Shown piece by piece: positions 41,836 through 49,342 of a stretch of DNA of 64,000 bases; the first letter of the stretch is position 1, and each line of letters starts with the position of its first letter. The notes under the pieces are model-generated. The model ran no database searches, was not told the DNA's origin, and was given only the letters and a program-made list of their open reading frames with translations. Made by a program: the position numbers and the translations under genes. Source of the DNA: Aestuariimicrobium sp. p3-SID1156 (lineage in GTDB: Bacteria; Actinomycetota; Actinomycetes; Propionibacteriales; Propionibacteriaceae); contig NZ_JALXXB010000009.1 in NCBI RefSeq assembly GCF_025144225.1, positions 1-64,000 on the forward strand, read 5' to 3'.

Positions 41836-42605
41836 GGCAGCGGCTCCTTCGCACGGAGCTGGGGCAGCACTCTGTCGCGCACTTCTTCGACCTGCTGGAA
41901 CAGCGTCGAATAGCTGTCACCATCGACGTGGTGGGCGAGCAGTACGTCATAGACGGTCGGGTGCGCGTACCCCTCGCGTCGGCCCGCTTCCCGGCCCAGC
42001 TTGTGGCCCTGCTGGTAGTACTCCTGCAGCATTTCGTCCAACGTGCTGTCGTCCAGCCACGAGCCCTCCAGCGAGAACTTCTCCTCGATGGCGTAGTTCG
42101 TCTCGCGAGCCTGGTTCCAAACGACGCCAGCCATGTAGCGGAAGCGGTCGATGTTGTGCCACTCATCCCGCTTGTCGGTGGCGATGCGCACGGCGTCCAG
42201 CACGACTTCCTCGGGGATTCCGAGGTCGTACCAGTTGGCGATGCTGGTTCGCCAACCCTCGGGCTTGGGGAAGTGGATCTGCTCACCGATGCCGTCGATG
42301 TAGGCGTTCCGCTCGCGGATGGCGGCAGCACGGACGGCCCATGCCTGCTTGGCGAGTTCGTAGAAGCGCAGGGTCTCGTCGGAGACGGCCTGCACCACCT
42401 TGTCGTCGGGCTTGGTGGACGCCTTGCCGACGTTGCAGTCGTAGCAAGCGGCGATCAGGTTGTCGGGGGCGTCGGTGCCGCCCAGGGGCACGGGGACAAC
42501 GTGGTCGATTGTGATCTTGACGTCGGGCGCCATCTGCCCGCAGTAGCGGCAAGTGTGGTCATCTCGCCTCAGTACCTCGAAACGGGTACGCTTGGACACA
42601 GCCAT
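41826..42605 (-). CDS. HNH endonuclease-domain protein
   Basis: 259 residues; two adjacent ATGs (42608, 42605), of which the second has better spacing to GGGAG. N-terminal HNH: RDDHTCRYCGQ, TIDHVVPVPLGGTDAPDNL, ACYDCNVGKAS (residues about 14-65), with its two Cys pairs intact. The rest (about 190 residues) is helical with WYDLGIPEEVVLDAVRIA and DVLLAHHVDGDSYSTLFQQ and is the part usually fused to such HNH domains in actinophage replication regions. It may be a homing-like or replication nuclease. Confidence 0.8.
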   Translation of the reverse strand: MAVSKRTRFEVLRRDDHTCRYCGQMAPDVKITIDHVVPVPLGGTDAPDNLIAACYDCNVGKASTKPDDKVVQAVSDETLRFYELAKQAWAVRAAAIRERNAYIDGIGEQIHFPKPEGWRTSIANWYDLGIPEEVVLDAVRIATDKRDEWHNIDRFRYMAGVVWNQARETNYAIEEKFSLEGSWLDDSTLDEMLQEYYQQGHKLGREAGRREGYAHPTVYDVLLAHHVDGDSYSTLFQQVEEVRDRVLPQLRAKEPLPCG

Positions 42606-42802
42606 CATGACTCCCTTACAGTCGTGGCGGTTAGGGCGCGGTTACCAGCCGCGCCCGTCTTTTGTTGTGCTCCAAGCATACCATTTCCGCTAGCCACGTC
42701 GTCGTCTTGTGGGAGTGGGTCTTGGTTGGGGCAGTCCTGCCCCGGATGTTCAACCCCGCAGCCGGGGCAGGTCTGGTCGGGGAACCAATCGGTCCAGCTC
42801 AT
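42605..42802 (-). CDS. Small zinc-binding phage protein
   Basis: 65 residues from the ATG overlapping the upstream stop. SWTDWFPDQTCPGCGVEHPGQDCPNQD carries a CxxC and a further C/H pair. The rest is unstructured. Overlaps the HNH start region by a few bases. Confidence 0.5.
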   Translation of the reverse strand: MSWTDWFPDQTCPGCGVEHPGQDCPNQDPLPQDDDVASGNGMLGAQQKTGAAGNRALTATTVRES

Positions 42803-42990
42803 GACGCTGCCCATTTCTGATCGCGGAACAGGTTGCCGAGGTAGAACGGCAGGCGTCGCAGCAGCGTCCCGTCCCAGCCGTAGTCGCGCGCCGCGTCGCA
42901 GGCGCGGGTGTAGGCGCGTGCGGCGGTGTTGCGGTAGGACATGTAGCCGCCAGGCAGCAGTCCCGCGGCCGTGTCGCGGTTGGCCTGCAT
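42799..42990 (-). CDS. C-terminal part of a disrupted gene or small separate protein
   Basis: 63 residues from an ATG that overlaps a TGA in another frame (TGATG): QANRDTAAGLLPGGYMSYRN, YTRACDAARDYGWDGTLLRR and LPFYLGNLFRDQ. It reads as real protein, and the codons directly upstream in the same frame (DVVVEV) extend it well, so it could be the end of a gene broken by an indel near 43000. Confidence 0.5.
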   Translation of the reverse strand: MQANRDTAAGLLPGGYMSYRNTAARAYTRACDAARDYGWDGTLLRRLPFYLGNLFRDQKWAAS

Positions 42991-43291
42991 CACCTCCACC
43001 ACCACATCGGGTCGTCGCTGGTGATGCCGTGTGCCTCGATGACTGCCTGAGGCGCCGATCCACCGCAACGCACTTGACAGCTTCGGCGCGAACTGGTACG
43101 ACAACCCCGACCATCGCGCCCATCGCCGTCGCCGCCTACGAGGTCGGTCTCGGGCAGGTCGGTCTCGAACAGTGCGGGCTGGCTCTTCGTTGGGGGTCTT
43201 GCCGAAAGCGCAGGGGCTTCCTGGTGTCGGCGTCGATGACACACCAGCCGGACTCCGTGTTGCCGGGGTCAATGGCGAGCACGCTGCTCAT
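42991..43291 (-). pseudogene. Disrupted RuvC-like resolvase gene
   Basis: Starts at an ATG (43291) coupled by ATGA to recT. The first 29 residues, SSVLAIDPGNTESGWCVIDA then DTRKPLRF, are the first strand and catalytic Asp of phage RuvC-type resolvases. Protein-like sequence then moves to other frames (GKTPNEE, then ALFETDLPETDLV), while the first frame stops at 43136. Later, VIEAHGITSDDP is in one frame and DVVVEVMQANRD in another. Several +1/-1 steps are needed, so the gene looks broken, or the assembly has indels here. Confidence 0.55.
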
Positions 43292-44115
43292 GCCTCGGTC
43301 TCCAGGTCGGGTTCGTCGTCGCGGAGGGCCTTCACCCGTTCGGCGATGAGCTCGCGCACATCCTCGGGGGCGTCATGCCACAACGCGCGCAGCGCGTCCA
43401 CGTCGGCAGCAGCTTCCACCTCAGCCACCCAGTCGCGCTCGGCCTCGGGAATGGCGTCGTCCTCGGGGACCATATCGGCCAGGGACGCAGGCGCGGTCTG
43501 CGGCGGAGCGACCGACTCGGCGGCGTCGTTGCTGCGACCCATCTCGTCGGAGGTGTAGAGCCCGGACAAGTCCTGCGGGAATGCCTTGCGCCACGCGAGC
43601 GCTTCGGCGCACTTGGCGATCATGAGCGCGCCCTTCTCGGCCCACATCTGCGTCAGGTTGCCGTCACGCTTTGTCTGCGCGTACTCGCGGAACAGGGCCA
43701 CAGCAGGGAATCTGCCGCCGTTGCGGATGATCGCCACGCGGGCAGCGGCGGGCGCCTCGTTCGACAGCCACACGTCGCGCCAGACACCGTCCTGCCCGCA
43801 CCACTCGGTGTCGGTGATCTCCAGGGTTTCCCCGCGTGCGTCGGCGGCGCGGCGGCCCACGAGGCGGAAGCCGTCGATGCCGGTCTGGATGGTCTGCTTG
43901 GTGCCGTTCTTTGACCAGCGGCCCACCATGTAGATCTGGCGGGCGAACGGGTCAAGCCCGGTTCGCTGGGCGTGATGGAAGAACACGGCGAGGTCGGCGT
44001 TGCTGGCGTCCTCGACGCCGAGCTGGCGCAGCGCGGCCAACTGCTTGTCGGTGAAGAAGTCCTGCTCGTCGGTGATGGCGAGAGCCGATCCGGCGTGCTT
44101 CTCGATTGCGTTCAT
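43288..44115 (-). CDS. recT: RecT-family single-strand annealing protein
   Basis: 275 residues from an ATG with AGGAGAGG. Family stretches: FFTDKQLAALRQLGVEDASN, LAVFFHHAQRTGLDPFARQIY, KQTIQTGIDGFRLVGRRAAD and EKGALMIAKCAEALAWRKAFP, the Bet/RecT signature. The C-terminal 80 residues are acidic, as in many phage copies. It anneals single strands made by the YqaJ exonuclease encoded upstream. Confidence 0.92.
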   Translation of the reverse strand: MNAIEKHAGSALAITDEQDFFTDKQLAALRQLGVEDASNADLAVFFHHAQRTGLDPFARQIYMVGRWSKNGTKQTIQTGIDGFRLVGRRAADARGETLEITDTEWCGQDGVWRDVWLSNEAPAAARVAIIRNGGRFPAVALFREYAQTKRDGNLTQMWAEKGALMIAKCAEALAWRKAFPQDLSGLYTSDEMGRSNDAAESVAPPQTAPASLADMVPEDDAIPEAERDWVAEVEAAADVDALRALWHDAPEDVRELIAERVKALRDDEPDLETEA

Positions 44116-44735
44116 TTGCCTCTCCTGATGATGTCTAGTTCTGCGAGGAATGCCTCGGCTTTGCGGCGCATGAAGTCGAACAGCCGCTGCTGGAAGGGGA
44201 TGGTGTAGGTGGCGAAGGCGAGGTCGGGTCTGCCGTTGGTGGCGCCGTGGAGGACGCCGAGGTGGGCTGTGGTGGCGCCGGTGATGCCCATTCCCCACAC
44301 GACTTGGGCTTGGAAGGCGAGGGGGGCGAGGTCGGTTCCGGCCCGCCCCCAGCTGCGTTCCTTGCAGCGGTCGGAGGTGGTTTTGGCTTCCAGCAGCACC
44401 AGCCCGTCGTCGGTTTGGCAGAGTCCGTCCGGGTTGACCAGCAGGCGGTCGTCGTCGTCGTGGACCCAGGTGGCGGCGCTGGCGGTGGGGTCGAGGTGGA
44501 GGTTGTGGCGTTCCTCCAGCCAGCGCAGGATCACGGGTTCCAGGAGGTTCCCTCGCCGCATGTCGGGTGTTTCGTCGGTGGCGCGGCCGGACAGCTTGTC
44601 GGCCATGAGCGAGTCGCGGGTGACGGTGGCGTAGTGGGACCAGCCGCAGATGGGGCCGATTTCGGAGCCACCTACACGCCAGCGTCTGGCCTCATGCCAG
44701 CCGGGGGTGTTGGGGGTGAACGTGTCGAGGATCAC
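44112..44735 (-). CDS. YqaJ-type lambda-exonuclease-like recombinase
   Basis: 207 residues with the PD-(D/E)XK core: WRVGGSEIGPICGWS, MRRGNLLEPVILRWLEE, the catalytic Asp in LLVNPDGLCQ, and E-x-K in LVLLEAKTTS. It resects double-strand ends 5' to 3' to feed RecT. ATGA-coupled to recT, forming a classic pair. Confidence 0.9.
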   Translation of the reverse strand: MILDTFTPNTPGWHEARRWRVGGSEIGPICGWSHYATVTRDSLMADKLSGRATDETPDMRRGNLLEPVILRWLEERHNLHLDPTASAATWVHDDDDRLLVNPDGLCQTDDGLVLLEAKTTSDRCKERSWGRAGTDLAPLAFQAQVVWGMGITGATTAHLGVLHGATNGRPDLAFATYTIPFQQRLFDFMRRKAEAFLAELDIIRRGK

Positions 44736-44944
44736 CGCCCTTCACCTCCGCAGGCGGGGCAGTCCTCGGTGGGTTCGGGGCAGTCCCACGCCCCGTAGCG
44801 GTGGTGGCGGACGGCGCCTGTGCCGGAGCATTCGGGGCACTCGATGGTGGCGGGGTCGAGTAGGCCGCGCCCCCGGCACCAGGTGCATTCGCCGTTGGTG
44901 GTGGGGTCGATGCCGTGGCCTTCGCAGTACCAGCACTCGATCAT
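44732..44944 (-). CDS. DnaJ-type cysteine-rich mini-protein
   Basis: 70 residues with four CxxCxGxG-like units: CWYCEGHGI, CTWCRGRGL, CPECSGTGA and CPACGGEGR. This is the zinc-finger module of DnaJ, standing alone. In phages such modules may bind host chaperones or nucleic acid. Start ATG at 44944 with GGGGGA. Confidence 0.62.
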   Translation of the reverse strand: MIECWYCEGHGIDPTTNGECTWCRGRGLLDPATIECPECSGTGAVRHHRYGAWDCPEPTEDCPACGGEGR

Positions 44945-45027
44945 GACCAGTCCCCCAGCCAGTCCACGAGCACGGCGAGTGTTGCGACGACGAACGCGAG
45001 CATGACCAGCCCGTTGACGGCGCCCAT
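44941..45027 (-). CDS. 28-residue single-helix membrane peptide
   Basis: ATG overlaps the upstream stop (TGATG) and its own stop overlaps the next start (ATGA). The sequence is one hydrophobic helix (VMLAFVVATLAVLVDWLG). Placement by two overlaps favours a real gene. Confidence 0.5.
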   Translation of the reverse strand: MGAVNGLVMLAFVVATLAVLVDWLGDWS

Positions 45028-45641
45028 CACAGGACCGCCTTGCCGTCGCGGTCCACGATGAGGCGTGCGTCCATGTCGGCCAGCTCGTCGGTGGTGGCCT
45101 CGTCCCGCTCACCCCACAAACGCCAACGAACGGCAGCACCGCCGCCGACGAGGGCGACTTGCCAGACGCGCCCGTCGTCGGTGGTGACGAGTCGCCTGTC
45201 GATGGTCGAGCAGTCCTGTGCCCACTTCGGCACCTCGGGCGTCTCGGGCAGCCAAACGGTGATGGAGGTGGTGGGCTCGTGCCTGATCCAACCCTCGGCG
45301 TAGAAGGATGCGAACGTCTCGTTGTCCTCGATGACGCCGTCCCGGGTGTGCGTGGTGCCACCCGCGCTGGTGGCCACCTGAGCCCGTCGTCCCGGCTTCC
45401 ACGCTTCGCGGATCGCGGTCTGGTCCTCGCCCTTGCGCCATGTGACGGTGCGCGGCTCGGGTGTGGTGGCGGGGTGCAGTTCGACCGGCTGGGGGTTGAG
45501 GGACGCCAGTCCCTCGGGGGTCCTTATTTCGCCGGGGAAAGCGCCGCAGCGGTACCGGCCGTCGGGCTGGCGCAGCCAGATGAACCCACTTCTGGTCTCG
45601 ATGACGGGTGCGCCGTCCCACTCGAGGGTCTTGTCAGTCAT
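45027..45641 (-). CDS. Phage hypothetical protein
   Basis: 204 residues. WDGAPVIETRSGFIWLRQPDGRYRC, then a beta-rich part with GWIRHEPTTSITVWLPE and WQVALVGGGAAVRWRLWG. No recognised domain. Starts six bases after GAAAGGAC. Confidence 0.5.
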   Translation of the reverse strand: MTDKTLEWDGAPVIETRSGFIWLRQPDGRYRCGAFPGEIRTPEGLASLNPQPVELHPATTPEPRTVTWRKGEDQTAIREAWKPGRRAQVATSAGGTTHTRDGVIEDNETFASFYAEGWIRHEPTTSITVWLPETPEVPKWAQDCSTIDRRLVTTDDGRVWQVALVGGGAAVRWRLWGERDEATTDELADMDARLIVDRDGKAVL

Positions 45642-45747
45642 GGTCTGGTCCTTTCGGGAAGTTGCGGAGGCATTCAGCGACGAACACGGCGGCGATGGTG
45701 AGGAGGGATGCGGCGGTGAGGGCGACCCAGAACAGGATTTGGAGCAT
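45634..45747 (-). CDS. 37-residue single-helix membrane peptide
   Basis: ATG in a TGATG overlap with the upstream gene; ends 8 bp inside the next gene. One hydrophobic helix (FWVALTAASLLTIAAVFVAE) and a short charged tail. With the 28-residue peptide it forms a pair of tiny membrane proteins in the early operon. Confidence 0.5.
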   Translation of the reverse strand: MLQILFWVALTAASLLTIAAVFVAECLRNFPKGPDHD

Positions 45748-46049
45748 CAGTCGCACCCCTGCCGGTCATGCCAGGCGTCCTCGGCGTCGTCGGCGGCGAG
45801 GGTCTCACGCTTCACAGCGCGGATGTCGGCGATGTCGTCGGCGGTCATGGGGACAGCGCTGGCGGCGATCAGGTCGGATAGGCCGGTCGGGTTCGCCTTG
45901 CGTGCCGACAGCAGCGCACGACGCGCAGGGTCGGACAGGCCAGCGCCCTGCTGCACCAGGCCGTAGGTTTCGCCCATCACGTCAACGCGAACGGCGATGT
46001 CGGCCAGTTCGGTGAGCGCACGGGACAGCTGCTCAGTGGTGTAGTTCAC
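45747..46049 (-). CDS. Phage hypothetical protein
   Basis: 100 residues, helical: TTEQLSRALTELADIAVRVDVMG, DPARRALLSARKANPTGLS and ADDIADIRAVKRETLAADDA. Small helical proteins of this kind follow excisionase genes in actinophages. Unknown role. Confidence 0.5.
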   Translation of the reverse strand: MNYTTEQLSRALTELADIAVRVDVMGETYGLVQQGAGLSDPARRALLSARKANPTGLSDLIAASAVPMTADDIADIRAVKRETLAADDAEDAWHDRQGCD

Positions 46050-46058
46050 GGGAAGCTC

Positions 46059-46250
46059 CTAGGAGGCTCTGGACTGGTTAATGAGGTCGGCGCGCCAGCG
46101 GAGGAACTCGGCCTCGGTGACGCGGACCTGGGTGCCGAGGCGGAAGGCGTCGAGGTCGCCTCGGTTGATCGCCTTGCGGACGAAGTCGCGGCTCACGTCG
46201 AGGCGCTGGGCGATCGTGGCGATGGACAGCAGGTCGTCGTCGCGGGTCAT
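46059..46250 (-). CDS. Excisionase-type HTH protein
   Basis: 63 residues with a MerR/excisionase-like winged HTH: LSIATIAQRLDVSRDFVRKAINRGDLDAFRLGTQ then VRVTEAEFLRWRADL. The ATG at 46250 has AAGGGAG. Candidate Xis that would direct the integrase to excision; a simple early regulator is also possible. Confidence 0.68.
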   Translation of the reverse strand: MTRDDDLLSIATIAQRLDVSRDFVRKAINRGDLDAFRLGTQVRVTEAEFLRWRADLINQSRAS

Positions 46251-46315
46251 GCGATCTCCCTTGGGGTGATGCGGCACTCGTCCGCGCGGGTCAGCAGTTC
46301 GGTAGGTTCGGTCAT
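46247..46315 (-). CDS. 22-residue linker peptide
   Basis: An ATG-to-TGA frame (MTEPTELLTRADECRITPRE...) that overlaps both neighbours by ATGA. It may be a true micro-protein or just a means of keeping ribosomes moving between genes. Confidence 0.3.
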   Translation of the reverse strand: MTEPTELLTRADECRITPREIA

Positions 46316-47154
46316 TCCTGCACCCCGTTTCGGGCCGGATCGATGAGCTCGACCCGCTTGGTCGGAACCCCGAAGGACTTGACGCCCTTGCCTGCGACCC
46401 ACAGGTTCCAGGTCTTGTGGAGGTAGTCCACGAACAGCGAACGCTGGTTGTCGTTCATCGTCCGCGCGATGCCCTGCTTGGCGATGTAGTTCCGCGCGAC
46501 GAGGATCGGGGAGGTCTCCGACAGGTCAGCTCCGGTGCGAAGCTTGTCGAAGAACTCGTTGGCGAGGTCGAGATCGATGCGCGCCATGTGGAAGTAGGCG
46601 GCGCTGTATGCGGCAGACGATCCCCGGATAATCTGGGCCACACTGCGACCGACGACGCCGGCAGCATGCAACTCGGCGAAGTTGCTTTCCGCGAACTCGC
46701 GCACCTGCGGCTTGGACGGATTGGAGATGCCCAGGTAGACCAGCTCCATGCGCGCTGCTGCAGCCACGGCGTGCGACAGCGAATGGCCGGAGATCTGCAG
46801 CTGCCCGGCGACAGAGCGAGGCTTGCCGATGTCCATGAAGTTCTGGGCACTACGCCCCACGCCGCCAACGACGAGCCAGTCGATGGTTGCCCCTGCTCGC
46901 ACCTGAGCCGACAGGCGATGCTGCCCGTCGTCCAGATGCCCGGAGGCATTGAAGATGATCGGCTGTCCAGTAAAGGTCCACAGGCCAGTGGACATATCGT
47001 TCGCATAGCGTTCGACGGCGGCCTTGTCCAGGTTGCGGTTGTTGACCGTGCGCGAGAGCCACTCGGCCGCCAGTTCCGGCGAGGTGGTGATGATTCGCGC
47101 CTCGATGCTGCTGTCGGGGCGGCCTGCGAGCTGGGGGATAGTAGACTGGTTCAT
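46312..47154 (-). CDS. ParB-N-like phage protein
   Basis: 280 residues with the ParB/Srx-type nucleotide-binding signature in GQPIIFNASGHLDDGQHRLS (about 64-83), then a helical DNA-binding part. Members in actinophages lie in the early operon; the role (plasmid-like partition or replication) is unproved. It ends inside the micro-gene start. Confidence 0.65.
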   Translation of the reverse strand: MNQSTIPQLAGRPDSSIEARIITTSPELAAEWLSRTVNNRNLDKAAVERYANDMSTGLWTFTGQPIIFNASGHLDDGQHRLSAQVRAGATIDWLVVGGVGRSAQNFMDIGKPRSVAGQLQISGHSLSHAVAAAARMELVYLGISNPSKPQVREFAESNFAELHAAGVVGRSVAQIIRGSSAAYSAAYFHMARIDLDLANEFFDKLRTGADLSETSPILVARNYIAKQGIARTMNDNQRSLFVDYLHKTWNLWVAGKGVKSFGVPTKRVELIDPARNGVQE

Positions 47155-47156
47155 GG

Positions 47157-47948
47157 TCAGGATTCCTTCTGGTTGAGGGTGTCTGCGACGCGTTGCAGCG
47201 CGTCGATTGCTCGCACAAGGTCGCTGTGGTTTCGCACGGCGACCTTGTCGCGGTTCTGGGGGAAGCGGTCGTCGGTGACGAGCTTCTGTAGAGCGCTGAT
47301 GCGGCGGTCGAGATTGTCGACGGCATCGGCGAAGTCATCAGTGATGGGGCGTCGGCGCTCGGTTGCAGTTCGAGTGCATGAGGTCGGCTTGGGCGCTGGG
47401 CACTCGACTGGCTTGGGCGCGGGCCGCGGGTACGTCTTACCGTCCAGGCCGGTCACGGTGCCGGGTCGGGCCACGGAGTTGGGGCCGGTGAGCTTGATCG
47501 TGTCGCCATTGGCCTCTGCCTCATTGAGGACGCGAGCGCGGTACTCGTCCAGCGACTCAGGCTCCGGATCAGGTGAGGTGTGCAATGACTGCACACCTGC
47601 TCCGGCGTCATATGCCGCCTGCCGCGCGCTTACCCCGACAATGGGGGCGATCGCCCGGGTGCTCATTCCAGCGGCGCAGAGTTCGGCCGCAACTGGCCGG
47701 CGGATCTCGCGCGGCAGGCGGGACAGGGCACCTTTGAAGCGGTCAGAGACGTACGCGGTCGGGCTGTCGTAGCCCAGGGCGCTCCACGCTCCACGAGTGA
47801 GGGCCTCGCGGATCAGCGGCATCACCTGCTCGAGGTTGTCCGCGATGGCGTCGATCTTGTCTGCGATGCGCGACGTGATGCGCTCGGCCTCAACGGCGGT
47901 CATTGACTCAACGACTTCGCCGGTGGCGATGATGACGAGCTCACTCAT
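47157..47948 (-). CDS. KorB/ParB-like HTH DNA-binding protein
   Basis: 263 residues coupled by ATGA to the Cro-like gene. Helices at ITSRIADKIDAIADNLEQVM; an HTH at TRAIAPIVGVSARQAAYDA (near 117-135); and TVTGLDGKTYPRP, an element shared by many actinobacterial ParB-like regulators. The C-terminal helix DLVRAIDALQRVADTL may dimerise. It is the second gene of the early operon, so likely a regulator or replication protein. Confidence 0.65.
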   Translation of the reverse strand: MSELVIIATGEVVESMTAVEAERITSRIADKIDAIADNLEQVMPLIREALTRGAWSALGYDSPTAYVSDRFKGALSRLPREIRRPVAAELCAAGMSTRAIAPIVGVSARQAAYDAGAGVQSLHTSPDPEPESLDEYRARVLNEAEANGDTIKLTGPNSVARPGTVTGLDGKTYPRPAPKPVECPAPKPTSCTRTATERRRPITDDFADAVDNLDRRISALQKLVTDDRFPQNRDKVAVRNHSDLVRAIDALQRVADTLNQKES

Positions 47949-48190
47949 GCCGCGTCCTTTGTTGCCGGCACAACCTTGAACAGGTGGTCGAGCTTGGCGT
48001 TGAGGGCGACGCATAGTGCCGCTTGGAATCGAGGTCCGGGCTGTGACTTTCCGTTGAAGACGCGAGAGATGGTCGAACGGTCGATGCCCATCGCAATGGC
48101 GAGAGAGGTGTCGTCGTCCAGGTCTTTCGTCTCACGGAGCGCCTTCACCACGTCCCAACGAACAGTGAGGGTGGGGTGCGTTGTGCTCAT
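47945..48190 (-). CDS. Cro-like XRE-family HTH regulator
   Basis: 81 residues with a helix-turn-helix at DTSLAIAMGIDRSTISRVFNGK (about 27-48) and a second half FQAALCVALNAKLDHLF. It is the first gene of the leftward early operon and faces the repressor across 161 bp, the classic position of Cro. Confidence 0.8.
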   Translation of the reverse strand: MSTTHPTLTVRWDVVKALRETKDLDDDTSLAIAMGIDRSTISRVFNGKSQPGPRFQAALCVALNAKLDHLFKVVPATKDAA

Positions 48191-48351
48191 GCAGGTACAT
48201 TAGCACAACGCAAGTGTGCACGCGCAACATGGGTCAGGTAACGATAGGGTCACGGCCTTGTCAGTGAGCTTGCGGTGGCTAGCAGAACGACATCCGTGTG
48301 ATTCTGACTAGGGTTGTTGCGGATATGCACGTCACTTGAAACTCTTGCCGG
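48191..48351. promoter_or_regulatory. Immunity switch region between repressor and Cro-like genes
   Basis: Leftward: TAATGT (48197-48202) as -10 with TTGCGC (48222-48227) as -35, 19-bp spacing; the -10 lies only six bases from the ATG, predicting a leaderless transcript. Rightward: TTGTTG then TGAAAC 17 bp later near 48314-48342 is possible, again close to an ATG without a ribosome-binding site. GTGTGCAC and its repeats between them are operator candidates. Confidence 0.45.
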
Positions 48352-48858
48352 ATGAGCCGAGACGCGCCGAACATGGATGCCATGACCTGGTGGGACTACG
48401 TGAAGTCGGTCGCCGGGGATGACACGAACGCACAGATCGCGGATGCGGTGGGCGTGAGTGCTCCCAGCGTGAGCCGGTGGAACGGGAAGAACAAGGCAGA
48501 CGTGAACATCGTCGCCGCATTCGCCAGGGCATACGGAAGGCCAGTGCTGGAGGCGTTCGTTGCCGCTGGATTCCTCACCTCTGATGAGGCTGGGGAGCAG
48601 CCATCAGCGCCGCCATCGCTGGCATCACTCAATGACGACGACCTCTTGGACGAGGTGCGTCGCAGGATGCAAGGAGGGCAGTCATGGGGCGCTGGCGACA
48701 CGCTCGGCCCAGAAGATGATGGGGCCGCTGGGGGTTCGGTGGTGAGTTTCCCGCCCCCCGTTGAGGGTAGCGGCGCGTACCAGGATCGCGCCGCCCGTCG
48801 TGGGCAGAATGAGGGCAAGCGGCGCAAGGGCGCGCAGGATCAGGAGGAACCGTCGTGA
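48352..48858 (+). CDS. Phage immunity repressor (XRE-family)
   Basis: 168 residues with an HTH at NAQIADAVGVSAPSVSRWNGK (about 26-46), then a helical AAFARAYGRPVLEAFVAAGFL and a disordered, charged C-terminus (from about residue 105). No LexA-type peptidase is present, so induction would depend on another factor, perhaps the ImmA-like protease two genes on. The start has no ribosome-binding site, in keeping with a leaderless message. Confidence 0.8.
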   Translation: MSRDAPNMDAMTWWDYVKSVAGDDTNAQIADAVGVSAPSVSRWNGKNKADVNIVAAFARAYGRPVLEAFVAAGFLTSDEAGEQPSAPPSLASLNDDDLLDEVRRRMQGGQSWGAGDTLGPEDDGAAGGSVVSFPPPVEGSGAYQDRAARRGQNEGKRRKGAQDQEEPS

Positions 48859-49307
48859 GGCGAGTTGCGGTGGCCAGTGTGGCCGTTGTGATGGTGTTGG
48901 CTGGATGCTCGGGCGGCGGGGATGGGCCGGCGGCCTCGCCTGCTGCCCCGTCGAGCTCGGAGGCGTCCACGTTCACCGTGGACGTGAGCATGCAGGTTTC
49001 GCGCGTGGGACTCAGCATGAATCACGGCGACAGGTGCTTCACGACCGATGGTTTCACTGACATTGGCGCCGGAACGCAGGTGAAGATCCTGGACGCCAAC
49101 GGGAAGGTCATTGCGCTGGGCGAGCTTGGTGCCGGCAGCGCTGTTGACAAGTTCGAGGGGGTGCCGGGGACCGAGTACTGCCTATTCAAGGCGTCGGTGC
49201 CGGATGTGCCCCTGGTGGATTTGTTCGGGGTGGAGGTTTCGCACCGAGGGGTGGTGAATTTCAAGCGTGACGGCGACCCAACCGAGGCGGCGTTGACACT
49301 GGGGTGA
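48855..49307 (+). CDS. Prophage lipoprotein, possible superinfection exclusion
   Basis: 150 residues from a GTG overlapping the repressor stop. Signal with lipobox VLAGC (Cys near residue 18), a Ser/Ala/Pro linker, then a beta-sandwich-like domain with QVKILDANGKVIALGELG and two Cys (DRCFTTDGF, EYCLFKAS). Cotranscribed with the repressor, it is expressed in the lysogen and anchored outside. Lysogen-expressed lipoproteins often block injection by related phages. Inference from context. Confidence 0.68.
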   Translation: MRRVAVASVAVVMVLAGCSGGGDGPAASPAAPSSSEASTFTVDVSMQVSRVGLSMNHGDRCFTTDGFTDIGAGTQVKILDANGKVIALGELGAGSAVDKFEGVPGTEYCLFKASVPDVPLVDLFGVEVSHRGVVNFKRDGDPTEAALTLG

Positions 49308-49342
49308 CCGTTATTGTCAGACCCTGTCGTCAAGGTTGAGGG

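Noticed and set aside
39907-41913. 668-codon open frame on the plus strand in the early region
   Set aside because: It covers a chain of small leftward genes with ribosome-binding sites and overlaps; its product is low-complexity Arg/Gly/Ala.
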